The notes below the pieces were generated by a model. That model saw only the letters and a program-made list of their open reading frames with translations, did no database searches and was not told the DNA's origin. Positions 41,546 to 56,015 of a DNA stretch of 64,000 nucleotides are shown here, in pieces. The DNA comes from Aptenodytes patagonicus (lineage: Eukaryota; Chordata; Aves; Sphenisciformes; Spheniscidae), in contig NC_134960.1 in the NCBI RefSeq assembly GCF_965638725.1, positions 6,636,501-6,700,500 on the forward strand. Direction: 5' to 3'. Position numbers and translations under genes: made by a program. Numbering within the stretch: the stretch's first letter is position 1; each line of letters opens with the position of its first letter.

Positions 41546-41554
41546 TGACTCAGC
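41546..41554 (+). promoter_or_regulatory. SQSTM1: Candidate antioxidant response element of SQSTM1
   Basis: GTGACTCAGC contains TGACTCAGC, which fits TGACnnnGC. Mammalian SQSTM1 is a known NRF2 target through an upstream element with the same GTGACTCAGC core, forming the p62-KEAP1-NRF2 loop. Here the site is about 2.1 kb upstream of the start codon. A CRE-like TGATGTCA lies just before it (41,520-41,527). Function is inferred. Confidence 0.5.
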
Positions 41555-43714
41555 TTGCCCCACCAGGAGAAGGGAAATTCCCTCTGGCTTTTGGCCCCTT
41601 CCGTATTTGCCAACTGGATTAAAGGTCACACAGAGGAAAACTTAGATTTCTGGGTTTAATTTGGTGCATTGCCTGATAATTATAAATGCATCAATTAATC
41701 TGGAGACACGACTGGCTCGAAAAGACCCAGCAACTTGAGGACAACCCACTGTGCCTCAAACACCCAGGCAGAGTGACAGAGAGGGGAATAAGGAATTGGT
41801 CCTGTCTGGGATGGCAGCAACTCGGTGCCTAAGGAATGAATGTGCTGGGACTGGGTCCCAAAATACAAGTCTCTGGCTCTATAAATAAGACCGAAAGTGG
41901 CCGTCGGGGACCTCAGAAATAGGACACGAGATGGACATGCTGGAGGTGCTGCTTGGCAAGGCAGATTCAACATCGGCAGTGTCCCCTGTGCTGCATGCCC
42001 TGCTACCGCCAGTCCCTCTTCTGATTTTATGGAGAAAAAAAATAATCCAATGATGTCCAGTCAGCAACTTTCACCAACATTTGCAGAAATAAGGATACAC
42101 ACAGCAAAGAGGCAAAAGGGAAGGCGAGTGCAATACGCCTTTGCTGCGTGCCCAAACCTTTCGATATCTCGTGCTGTAAAACCTGGTGAATCATTCCCTG
42201 TGCAGCATCATTTTCACGGTGGAATATTGGCCATGTCATACCTAGATATTGAAATTCCTAGTCAACTTTTTAAGTTAAAAAGGGCAACCCTTTCCACTGT
42301 AAATACTGTTTTCCAGAAAAGTGTTGTGATTTCAAAATTGCCACACATATGCCAAAAATTTATCTATATGGAAGGCCAAGTGTTTTAACATACATACTTT
42401 AGGTCAAGAAATAAACTACCTCCCCATGATGGAAATTAAAACTTATCCTCCTCTTGATTGCAGAAGATGATAAATCATGACACAGTTTCTCCTACGTTTT
42501 TATTATCTTAAACCAAGAAATATGTCACTGAGAGTCAGAGTGGTCAGGCCCTTGGGTGAGAGGAAATTAACACCACCGAGGAACCTAATAATCATTGATC
42601 CATCTTTATTTAATTACACTTGGACGGCACAGACGGTGTGTTCTGCCAGCTGGACTCTCCTGTGGCCAGATTAAGAGGCCCGTCAACTGTATCTGATCTG
42701 CAAAAAAATACCGCTGCCAACCAACTTGGAAAGCCGCCAGAACATCCTCCTTAATGTCAGTTGTGTTTATACTAGTACCTTTATTTTTAGCCCCCCCTTC
42801 CAAAACACCGGGTTCAGGGAAGAGCATTAGCCGCAGAGTTGTTTACCCCCGCCACGCCGAGCGTGCAAACCCCTCCGATGGGTACTGCCACCCTGGCGGG
42901 AGCGGGGCAGGCTCACGGCTCCCCACCTCCATCACGCTGCCCGGGGTTGGCTTTGCTCGCCCCGATGCAGAAGATGGAGGCGACAAGCAGGACCGGGATG
43001 GCCGAGTGCCGCGTTAGCACGTGCCCTGGCTAACGCTGGCGGCTGCTGCCAGGCAGTAGACGGGGACCAGTTTGGCCCAGGGCTGCCCCACGGCCCACAG
43101 CAGACCCGCGGTCGTCTTTCCCCACCGGTGGGTCTCAGAGGCCGTGCGGCCGCCCAGAAGGCACCGACGCCGCGCTCGCTCCCCACTGCCCAGGCACCGC
43201 AGACGCTTTTGTGAGCGGCGCGGCCCTGTGCCCCCAAGCCGCCGCGCTCCCCGGCACTGCCCCGACCGCGGCTGGGGATGCGAGCCCCGGCGCAGGTATC
43301 GCTCATGGGGGGGGTGAGCAGGGCAGAGAGCGAACACGGGCTTTTGCAAGTATTCAGACATTTTTCTCCGGCCGCAGGAAACGTGCCGGTCAGCGTTTAC
43401 CCCCTTGCGCTGGAGAAAATGGCCGCGGCAACCTGCCCCCCGCGCTGGGAACGGACGGGCCCCGGGGGAGCCCCAACCCGGGGGGGGCCGGAGCCTGGTT
43501 CGCAGGAGGCGGAGCCTAGGGCCCGGGGGCGTGGCCTGGCGCCCGGGGCGGGGTCTGTCACCCGGGAGGCGGGGCGAGCGCGCTGCCGGGCGGGCGGCCC
43601 CGCCCCCGCGGCGCTATAAGGCGGCGGCGCACCGGCCGGCTCCCGCCCCGCCGCCCGCCCGCTGCCGGTCCGTCCTCCCGGCCCCCCGACGGCAATTCCT
43701 GCTGCGCCACAGCC

Positions 43715-48181
<4,467 letters not shown>

Positions 48182-48335
48182 TAGTCTGTGTAACAAAAAG
48201 CACTTTCCTTCTAACTGAAAGCAAACAATGCAGTACAACTTACTCAGTGGTTCATCTTTCTTCCTGCTAAGGGTTTGTCTCATGTTCCTAAGTGCTTGTA
48301 GAGTGGAGGAAAAATAAATACTACTTCCTGTGATG
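48182..48335 (+). other. SQSTM1: SQSTM1 3' UTR with poly(A) signal
   Basis: AATAAA at 48,313-48,318 is followed by a GT-rich stretch (GTCTGTGTGAGTG) from 48,337, the usual downstream element. The 3' UTR would be only about 150 bases. A longer form using a later site is possible. Confidence 0.75.
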
Positions 48336-48339
48336 AGTC

Positions 48340-48785
48340 TGTGTGAGTGTTTAAGTATCACAGCTGTATTAGTTAAGAGTGGAAGGATTTGGCCAAGAGT
48401 ATGTGACTTCATCCCTGTATAAGGGAGGCAGCCCAGGACTGTAGGCCTGCCTTTCTGCACATACCTTGGTGTACCCCCTTAGGGCTACACTGCTGAAGAG
48501 AAATCAAATGCTTTGCTGGCTCTGAAGCCTGCTCTGCAGCTCTGGAAGAAAGGGTTGCTATGGGAGATCTAAACAAAGAGGGAGCACAGGGGAAAAGAGC
48601 TGTAGTTTGTAATGGGGAATTAATCACAGAATTTAATTGCACTGGCCAGGAATCACCCCCCAAGCTGACCTACTTCCATTCTAGGTTGCTAGACAACACT
48701 GTGTAACCCTAGTACTTGCCCACTGCAACAGTCTCTTCCACCCCCTCATACCCTTCCCCCCCCCAAACACAGCCACAGAGCAAGT
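48340..48785. other. Spacer between convergent SQSTM1 and MRNIP
   Basis: About 450 bp lies between the two poly(A) signals. No exon is seen. A C-rich patch (CCCTTCCCCCCCCC, 48,750-48,763) lies near the MRNIP 3' end. Confidence 0.6.
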
Positions 48786-48792
48786 AAACAAC

Positions 48793-48798
48793 TTTAAT
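48793..48798 (-). promoter_or_regulatory. MRNIP: MRNIP poly(A) signal ATTAAA
   Basis: TTTAAT on plus reads ATTAAA on minus, about 125 bases after the MRNIP stop codon. This is the commonest variant signal and the first one met after the stop. Confidence 0.65.
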
Positions 48799-48920
48799 AG
48801 TGCAGTTCTGTACAGCTTAAAGTGAAGCCATCTTCGGGTCAAAATCTTGCCTCAGAACTCAACATGCCAAATGCATTCTAGATACAAACAAGAAAGCAAT
48901 GCCAAAGATGCCTGAACTTC

Positions 48921-49526
48921 TCAGAGATCATCATCAAACTCCTCACCGGTGCAGAAGAGGTGTTCACAAGAAACACCCCTAGCCTTTGGCCCAGTGTTAG
49001 AGTTAACAAGGGTGTTTGCCCTCCTTGTGCTGTTTAAACAGCACCTTCCTGCAGCGGTCTCTAAGACAACAGATCCTGCCCTTATCGATTGGCTTTGTGG
49101 TTCTTTGAACAACACATCCTCCTCAACTGAGCAACTGGTGCTGGGCACTGTGGTATCAGGCAGTTTCGAGGCAAGCCGCTCAGTGCTAGCAACACACCTT
49201 TTAAATTCAAAACCTGTTCCTTGAGGTAGAGTTCTTCCAGCCTGTTCTGAGCATCTACTGGCCATACCACCATCTGCTGCAGTGGTGCTGTGTAGCCCCA
49301 ACCTTCCACTGCCCTCCTGTGGTGACAAGGTGACCCTGGCAGCGTTTTTGCTATAGCTGTCAGAACATGAGAGAAATTTTTCCCACTTTGAGGGTTTGGT
49401 ACAAGCAGTTCGGGTTTGTGTATTCTCCTCAGGCACTACGGACTCACAGACAGCAGGAACCATACTGTCTCCACAAACAGCATCTCCATCATCTTCATCA
49501 GGCACTGCTACTAAACATTTCTTACG
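48921..49526 (-). CDS. MRNIP: MRNIP last coding exon, disordered tail
   Basis: This exon encodes the last 201 residues after acceptor TTCTTACAG. It opens RKKCLVAVPDEDDGD and carries serine/threonine-rich segments including QSQS, and it ends in the acidic EEFDDDL motif. The block KPSKWEKFL resembles the SSKWAQFL block of the human protein. Most of the exon is poorly conserved by eye, which is usual for this family. Confidence 0.93.
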   Translation of the reverse strand, partial: RKKCLVAVPDEDDGDAVCGDSMVPAVCESVVPEENTQTRTACTKPSKWEKFLSCSDSYSKNAARVTLSPQEGSGRLGLHSTTAADGGMASRCSEQAGRTLPQGTGFEFKRCVASTERLASKLPDTTVPSTSCSVEEDVLFKEPQSQSIRAGSVVLETAAGRCCLNSTRRANTLVNSNTGPKARGVSCEHLFCTGEEFDDDL

Positions 49527-52500
49527 CTGTAAGAAGAAAGAGAGCATGGTTATAAATCCAGCATGCACAGCCAAGCTGCACAGAAGCAGGCAAAGAAAGA
49601 GCACTCAGGTCCTTCAAATGCGCCCAAATTCTCACCAGCTCCCTGAGGCAGAGCTGAGGCTGATGCACTGGGTGCACCTATGAACTCTGGGCTGTGAAGA
49701 CTCAGGCCAACTTCACTGGCACTGCAGGTAATCACAGTAGCCTTAATAACTGCATACCACATGGGTGCCACTGTTCAGTAAGGCAAAGCAGCATAGTTTG
49801 CAACTGTGCTGATAGAGGAATCCGGCTCAACCACTCAGCTTACACAAGTTGGCATTGTTTTTGCCTGACTAAAACCTTTCAGACAGAAACTCCTGACACA
49901 ATTTTCTTCTCCTCCCCAGTCATTCAAACAGAAGAGCAGATGGAGACTCGTAAAACTTCAAAATTATGATGACACAAAAGAGGTCAGGAGAACACTGTTT
50001 TGGTTTACTGGTAGGAAACATCTTCTACAACTAAAATACCTCAGAGGTTTTAACCTTTTTGGCTCGGTAGGCAAGCTGGAAAACTCCATTTTCTTCTGCA
50101 TACTCCTGAACTTCACTGGAGAGGAAGCTCTTCTGGTGTTTCCTGGCCAAGAAAACCATTCACAAAGAGGACAGATTAGCTCCACTGTGAATTCTTTTCA
50201 CAAATCACCAGAAATACTCATAAAATGCATGGCTCTAGCAATAAGAGAAGATTTACCCCCAGATACCAAATCCCTGCTCAGGTCAGGTTGTACATTGCAA
50301 CCTGTACTTCGTTCAGCTATCAGAAATGAGCTACCTCCCACACCTGCAAACCAAATGTCACCACTTGGGGGCAGGAATTACAAAAAAAAAAAAAAAAAAG
50401 TTCTTTCTGTACCTTTGTTCTTCCGCAGTGTTCTTCCTTCGGGAACAGAACTGTTGTCTTTCTGTACCTGCCTCCTCCTCCCCATCTTCCTGATACTCAC
50501 TGTCCTTGTCCAGATATTTACTCCAGCGACTGACTTCTGCCCTTTCCTCCTACAACATTGGAGAATTACTGAAAACAGCAAAATACAGGGTTCTCATTTT
50601 TGGCATTGTTATGTATGTGTTGAATGTCTCAAATCACAAGTCCGTTTAGGACACGTTCCCGTATCGTGTTCCCAGGTTCAGTATCCCAGTGGAGCAGAGT
50701 TTCTGTATACATCTCATTCTCTTTGCTGGAGCCTCTCCAATTATATACACTATTTCAGCTGTCTGAACCCATATAAAGGGATCACTGATTTCACTTTGAT
50801 TCATCTAGGTCAGTATGGGTTGGTATTTACCTCAGCTTTGTAGGTATCTTACCTGCTGGACCAAGCTGTCTTCATGTTGGGCTGCTATATTTTTGTTGTC
50901 ATTTACAGATTCTTCTATGCGCCTAAAATAGAGGTTGAAACTAGAGTTTCTAGACCACACTTCTGTCTGTCGATTTATAATTTTCAAATCAGCTAGTCAT
51001 AGCACAAGGGATTGGATAGCAAGCATGGATAGGAACACCGGATAGGCAGCATGTCAGGAAAAATAGGATCTATAGAAAAGCAGATGTCAAATGCAGGATT
51101 TGCAAGATATATTGCCCAAATACTTGAAAAAATCTAGTTAGAGGGTAGTCCTCATTCTCTCTATACAAATAGAGTAGCAAGTTTGATCTAAAGCCGCTAA
51201 TCATGAAATGATAAATTCTAATTGATCATAACTAGGGATATAACAGCGTGTCTTTTGGGACAACAGCTTAAACCCACTAATTATATCCCAAGCAACCAAG
51301 GAAAAAGGGAAGTTATTTCACAATGTTTTGGATTTCACAATGTTTTGAGAATAGAAATAGCAACCCTTTTTGATAAAGTGAACAAACAATGAGTTTTCTT
51401 CCCAAAGCTTAACCCTGAAGCACTGCATATACACAACTAAGTTATCTAACTAGCTTTGACTGATTTCTGAAAATAACCTTGAGTAAAAAGGAAGCTGGAC
51501 CAGTTCAAGACCAGTTCAAGATTAGGCGATTTCTAAACAGATTCAGGAACGAAATAAACAGGAAAGTGCTATCCAGATTTTCCAGCCTAGCAGGAATTAC
51601 ACCCAAATGTTTGCACTAAACAAGTCTTTTTATCAACAGCAGCAGCAGCGATTACTCAACAGATTCACAGTGTGAAACCCCTGAATGCCAACAGTTAGGT
51701 AGCAACAGCTTAGAGTGGAGGATATTTTCTCTCTGAGGATGCACCTCTGCACTGACTGTCAAGTCTGTAAGATGGACACCTCCACAGCCAGCTCACCAAA
51801 CAGTAAATAAGAAAGACCAATTTAAAAGAAAAAACCCAAACCCTACTGCATATATTTTAATGGGTAAAAGCCTGACTAACACACACTATTGATCAACTAA
51901 ACTTATCTGAAAAAAATTCCTTGTCAAAAGAAGCATGCCAAGACACTACACCCAACAAATAGCTTGTTCCTATGTGGTGACAACAAAACTGGCACATGTC
52001 ATGGCTTTACAACAGGACAGAAAACCCTCCTGTGAGCTCATATTAGGTAACAGGCACCCAATGTGTGAAGATGTGCATCAACGGTAGCACATCAAAGGAA
52101 ACAAGCGGATAAAGATTAAACGCTCTACCGAGATGTCCAACCAATTGCTTCCTCTGCCTCGCCCTGCAGCAAGTTTAATTTCTGGACATGGTGCCTACAG
52201 TCCAGGCCAGACCCCTGGCCGTAAACCTGCAAAAAAATAATAAAAACAAGGCTCAGGGAGCAGCCAGAAGGAAACAGCACGAAGTGAGGCTCCACCGCAG
52301 GTAATATGGAAGTGCTAACTAAAGTTAGCACATACGGCTGAGCGTGTGATGTCCTGGGTAGGGCTAACTGCCACACTGCGCTCCCCACTGTGCAGGGCTC
52401 CCTACTGCCACCCTACAGGGCCATCCACCACCACGCTGGGCTTCCCATTGCCACCGCACGGGCCTCCCCCCCCCCCAGCCGGCCCCGGCCCGCCGCCGAG

Positions 52501-52718
52501 GCCGCCCCGGCCCCTCACCTTCTGCACCGCCTGCCGCTGGCCGCACACGCTGCAGCTCCACTTCCCGCTCCGCTTGGCCTAGGAGGGCGCAGAGGGGGTC
52601 AGTCCCGGCCCGCAGCCCGCTCCCCGGCCCGGCCCGGCCCGGCCCGGCCCGCACTCACCTGCTGCACCTGGAAGAGGCGGCAGGAGCAGCACCGCAGCGC
52701 CCAGAACCGCTGCGCCAT
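48921..52718 (-). CDS. MRNIP: MRNIP, MRN complex-interacting protein, complete
   Basis: Coding exons in transcript order are 52718-52659, 52578-52519, 52226-52129, 50922-50853, 50549-50413, 50142-50040 and 49526-48921, giving 377 residues with consistent GT-AG phases. MRNIP (human C5orf45) binds MRE11-RAD50-NBS1, helps ATM activation at double-strand breaks and protects stalled forks in the nucleus. The N-terminus has two zinc-knuckle pairs, C10-x2-C13 and C29-x2-C32, followed by the family block GSGLDCRHHVQKLNLLQG (46-63). A second conserved block is SRWSKYLDKDS in exon 5. The C-terminus is EHLFCTGEEFDDDL, matching the DLFTTGEDFDDDV tail of the human protein. The rest is low-complexity and likely disordered. 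The gene is tail-to-tail with SQSTM1, as in mammals. Confidence 0.96.
50385..50400. repeat. Poly(A) run in MRNIP intron 5
   Basis: An uninterrupted run of about 17 A on plus (T in the sense of MRNIP) sits just beyond the exon 5 donor. It could be the tail of an old retroinsertion. No body is recognisable. Confidence 0.7.
50923..52128 (-). other. MRNIP: MRNIP intron 3, no feature recognised
   Basis: This is the largest intron of the gene, about 1.2 kb and AT-rich. A short CAG run (AGCAGCAGCAG, about 51,639) is the only low-complexity item. No exon or repeat family was recognised. Confidence 0.7.
52519..52718 (-). CDS. MRNIP: MRNIP exons 1-2, zinc-binding N-terminus
   Basis: Exon 1 (52718-52659) ends ...CRLFQVQQ, and exon 2 (52578-52519) reads AKRSGKWSCSVCGQRQAVQK. 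Each is 60 bases, in phase 0, and each carries one CxxC pair. The 80-base intron between them is largely a (GGGCC)n repeat. An earlier ATG at 52,740, in good context but another frame, would overlap this start if transcription begins far enough upstream. Confidence 0.93.
52623..52651. repeat. MRNIP: (CCCGG)n pentanucleotide repeat in MRNIP intron 1
   Basis: About six tandem CCCGG units, starting six bases past the exon 1 donor site in an 80-base intron. The intron is almost all GC. Confidence 0.9.
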
Positions 52719-53214
52719 CCCGCCGCCCGCCCATCGCCATGGCAACGCGCGCCTTCCGGCCACGTGACACCCCCGCTACCAGCGAGCCTCCCGCTCTGCC
52801 CCCGAGTCCGCCGAGCTCCTCCCCCCGCCTCCCCGCCTTTCCCCCCCTCTCCTCCCGCTGCCGTGCGCCGGTAAGCGATCGCGAGCGTTACATAGGGACA
52901 AATCGCGACAGCGACGAACCGCTCCAGCTAAGGCATCAGGCTGTTTTACAAGCAGCCTCTGACCCTTTCTTAAAAAAAACCCAATTAACTGGCCCGGGCG
53001 GTCTTCAAACGGGAAGACTTAATGCAGCGCCTGGCAGTCGACAGAGCAACAGTCTGCGAGGGCGGCCTGGGTGCGTGTTTGGATGTTAACGGTAACCTTC
53101 TTCCAGGAGGAAAAACATTCCGTGTTTGCACCTGCATAATCAACAGCCATTTCTGCACCTACCTGAAGCTGCGCCAGTCTGTGTTATGTAAAAAGTAAAT
53201 ATATGGAGCAATAC

Positions 53215-53456
53215 GGAGAGGAGGAGAGGAGGAGAGGAGGAGAGGAGGAGAGGAGGAGAGGAGGAGAGGAGGAGAGGAGGAGAGGAGGAGAGGAGGAGAG
53301 GAGGAGAGGAGGAGAGGAGGAGAGGAGGAGAGGAGGAGAGGAGGAGAGGAGGAGAGGAGGAGAGGAGGAGAGGAGGAGAGGAGGAGAGGAGGAGAGGAGG
53401 AGAGGAGGAGAGGAGGAGAGGAGGAGAGGAGGAGAGGAGGAGAGGAGGAGAGGAGG
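53215..53456. repeat. 8-bp purine minisatellite (GGAGAGGA)n
   Basis: About 30 nearly perfect tandem copies of GGAGAGGA lie on plus (all pyrimidine on minus), with sharp borders after ATAC and before CGAAAAAC. Its open frames (EERRRGGE repeats on plus, SSSPPLLL on minus) are artefacts of the 8-bp period. It lies between the MRNIP promoter and the TBC1D9B 3' end. Confidence 0.97.
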
Positions 53457-53574
53457 GACGAAAAACCCAGTCAGACTCCAGTCACACGAAATCTGCTCTT
53501 TTAGATAACCACCATGGACAAGGAACAAGCAATATTCCATGAGCTCAGAAAAATAAAAGGCAGTCAAGGTTGCC

Positions 53575-55322
53575 TATAGGATTCTGATTCATTTATTGAG
53601 TACATGACAGATAAGACAGACAGTGTAAAATCACATGTATTATTTGTACTTTTAAAAAATTACAATAAATTACTGAATAATTAGTAAAAGCAGTTTTACT
53701 AACGGCTGCTCTCCAGTGATGCAGGACAGAGGAGGCAGTGAAATAAGAAATATGTACCAGCTGTGAATACATACAGAGAACATCACAAGGAGGAATTAAC
53801 ACTGAGTAGCACACCGAGTAGTGTTAAATGGGAACATCCAACCGTACGTGTCCTTCCCATCCTTTATATTCCAAATGCCAGCCAAAAGCTGTAGCAAACC
53901 TTGCCTTCAGTGCAGGGTCTGCTCTCGCCGAGCAGCATCATCTCTTACCCCGGCCCTGCAAGGCAGGTGCCTGCGTACTGAGATGAATTTATCTGTAGGA
54001 ACAGCATTAATTCTCCTTCCTCGGAGCGCACACCCTACTACCAGAAGGCTAACTCTTAGTTTCTTCTGGTCTTAATTGATTTAAAAGAGCAGTCACTCAG
54101 TCGCCCAGTTATTTTGTCTCTAACTGGAAAGAGATCTAGTCTGTTGACGTTTCCCATAATGGGCTGATGGCAGAGGGCCACACTGCTTTGAATTCTTCCT
54201 CTTTAGGTATAAATGCCCTTTGATGCGTCGTAGTTTCTAAGAGCACATCCATTGCTAGACTCTTTGTACAGGAGATGTTCAGAAAGGACACACCGAGCAG
54301 CTGCAGGTGGCACAACGCTCCTGCACATCTTCCTGCCCCAAGCGTTTGTGAGGGCTGACTGATCAGAGTATTCTTAGGGGTCCTCCTAAAAATTGGACCC
54401 ATCATTAGCTAGTAAAAATGGAGCATCAGCAAGAAACAATGACTGTTTTCTGTACCAACAGGGAAAGTCCAGCAGACCAGTGTGCCACTGCCCTGTAACA
54501 CTGAGGCTGATTCACCCACTTCTAATTTAGGAACATATTTCCTCATTATAACCATCATGAGCCCATTGATTGACCTAATATTACTTCTGCACTGAAGTCA
54601 AGGAGCTTGTGGCTTCCTTCCCAGACCAACTAAAAACAACGGCTTTCAAAGAATTAGAAAAGCAAATGCTAGAAAACCAGGTTTGTCTGAAAACTCCTGA
54701 ATGCTGAAGGAGAAAAAAAGGTGGTCATACACTATGAAAATGCCAAATCACATCTGAAAGAAACCTGCAGATCTGAGCAGTGGGGCACATTTGCATTATA
54801 GCTGCTGAGTCACAGAACAGCATTGAAGAACTTACAAGACTATTTATAGGTCAGGGTCCTATAGCACTTGACTACACTGCATTAGCGCTCGGATTGGCAG
54901 CCAGAGGTGAATGTGGTTTCAAGCCAGGCTGCATCTGCTGTGCAAGTTACCCAGGAACCTACAGCAAACGAGGGCAGGCAAGGAGCAGTTACTGTCTGAA
55001 ATAAGACTTCATTAAAATAAAAGATAGCAAAGGGCAGACATGCATAATTTATGGTGGTAATTCTGTATGTCAGGGGCTATTAGGTTCTAATGGCTCTTGA
55101 GAATGTAAATCTAATTCTGTCAGCCACAGTAGCCAAAGAAGCACCTACACAAAACAGTCACTGTCAGAAGCCCCTTATCGATTGGAATCTATTGTAATTG
55201 TGTAGTTACTGGTCTCTGATTAAACAAAAAATTACCCCAAACACAAAATACCAAACCATCCTGCCATCTGCCACATTATCTCCCTGTTTTATCTCCCAAA
55301 GACAAATCCTGCTTTCTTGAGT
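53575..55322 (-). other. TBC1D9B: TBC1D9B 3' UTR with poly(A) signal
   Basis: TTTATT at 53,592-53,597 reads AATAAA on minus, 1.73 kb after the stop codon. Cleavage is expected near 53,575. No recognisable gene or repeat lies between. The length is inferred from the first canonical signal. Confidence 0.6.
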
Positions 55323-56015
55323 TCACCCTGACACGGAGGAAAGTTCATAGTCGCTGGATGAACTGAACTGCCTCTCTACCTTCTTCTGATCTTTGATCTT
55401 TTGCAGAATGTTGACCTTTTTCTCAAAGTAGTTTACAAGGGCTGTTTCCGTCAGCATGGAAGCTAAGATCTGCTCAAAGGAGATAGACCAGTCAGTATCA
55501 ACGGTACTACCATACCTGGCAGCTGAACTACTGCCTTCACAACCAACCAGGACTGTGTCATCTGCAATGTCTTCACACTGCAGGGAGCCTGTGCTGACCA
55601 TGGAGTAGGAAGACATGGACATATCATCTTTGGTTTCATCATCTGATAGCAGCTGTAAAGGAGAGCCTTGTCCTTCCCCTGACACATCTCCTAGACTTTG
55701 GTTCTCCTGCTGTGTTTTTTCAGGCTGGGCATCTCCACAGGTTTTGTCCTCATGGTCAGCTTGGGGTTGCTGCTCCACTGCTGAATTCTGACTCTGTTCA
55801 GACGTTGGTGACTCCTCTTCACTCACAGGATCTTGGGTACTGTTTGCTTTCCAGTCCTCAGACTTCTTCATGGGCCTGCTGGAGAATTTTTTCCCAACCT
55901 CCCCAATTCGCAGAAGGAGACTGGCTACAGTGGCAATTGCATGGTACAGCTCTTGCTCCACCGGGTCCTCACTGAACATGTTGTAAAGGGTCTTGCATAA
56001 CTCTATGAATTGTTC
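55323..56015 (-). CDS. TBC1D9B: TBC1D9B last coding exon
   Basis: The exon starts [18 protein letters not shown] after acceptor TTTTAAAG and ends SSVSG and TGA, giving 230 residues. It has a second EF-like helical part ([20 protein letters not shown]), a low-complexity Gln/Glu stretch, then the conserved [19 protein letters not shown] and [19 protein letters not shown] blocks. Confidence 0.96.
   Translation of the reverse strand, partial: EQFIELCKTLYNMFSEDPVEQELYHAIATVASLLLRIGEVGKKFSSRPMKKSEDWKANSTQDPVSEEESPTSEQSQNSAVEQQPQADHEDKTCGDAQPEKTQQENQSLGDVSGEGQGSPLQLLSDDETKDDMSMSSYSMVSTGSLQCEDIADDTVLVGCEGSSSAARYGSTVDTDWSISFEQILASMLTETALVNYFEKKVNILQKIKDQKKVERQFSSSSDYELSSVSG

Larger units (their letters stand above)
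37900..43050. other. Intergenic spacer between MGAT4B and SQSTM1
   Basis: No exon with splice-site and homology support is seen. It contains a moderately GC-rich part (38.0-38.9 kb), AT-rich DNA (39.1-39.8 kb), a CpG-containing patch (40.3-40.7 kb) and AP-1/ARE-like sites (listed separately). A 163-codon plus-strand frame at 41,897-42,388 has no recognisable domain. This is the natural place for distal SQSTM1 control elements. Confidence 0.6.
52430..52900 (-). promoter_or_regulatory. MRNIP: MRNIP CpG island and promoter
   Basis: GC-rich DNA spans exons 1-2 and the upstream flank. On plus, CTTCCGGCCACGTGAC (52,753-52,768) combines an ETS word (CCGGAAG on minus) with an E-box close to the USF/CLEAR pattern GTCACGTGAC. 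GCCATGGCAAC (52,736-52,746) is an RFX X-box-like half palindrome beside the start codon. There is no TATA box. Confidence 0.65.

Noticed and set aside
41897-42388. 163-codon plus frame upstream of SQSTM1
   Set aside because: No recognisable domain, no splice sites and drifting composition. Its length is within chance for a 64 kb window.
43211-43310. Possible upstream non-coding first exon of SQSTM1 (GGCGCAG|GTATCG at about 43,295)
   Set aside because: A donor-like word in a CpG island is weak evidence on its own. The TATA-like motif and the exon at 43,715 explain the gene.
48949-49683. Plus-strand frames opposite the last MRNIP exon
   Set aside because: They are shadows of the MRNIP coding strand.
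53215-53456. CRISPR-like array
   Set aside because: The repeats are contiguous 8-bp units without spacers, in a vertebrate genome. This is a minisatellite.
53184-53567. Plus and minus frames of 101 and 127 codons with 8-residue repeats
   Set aside because: An 8-bp repeat gives an endless 8-residue pattern in any stop-free frame. There is no homology and no splice context.
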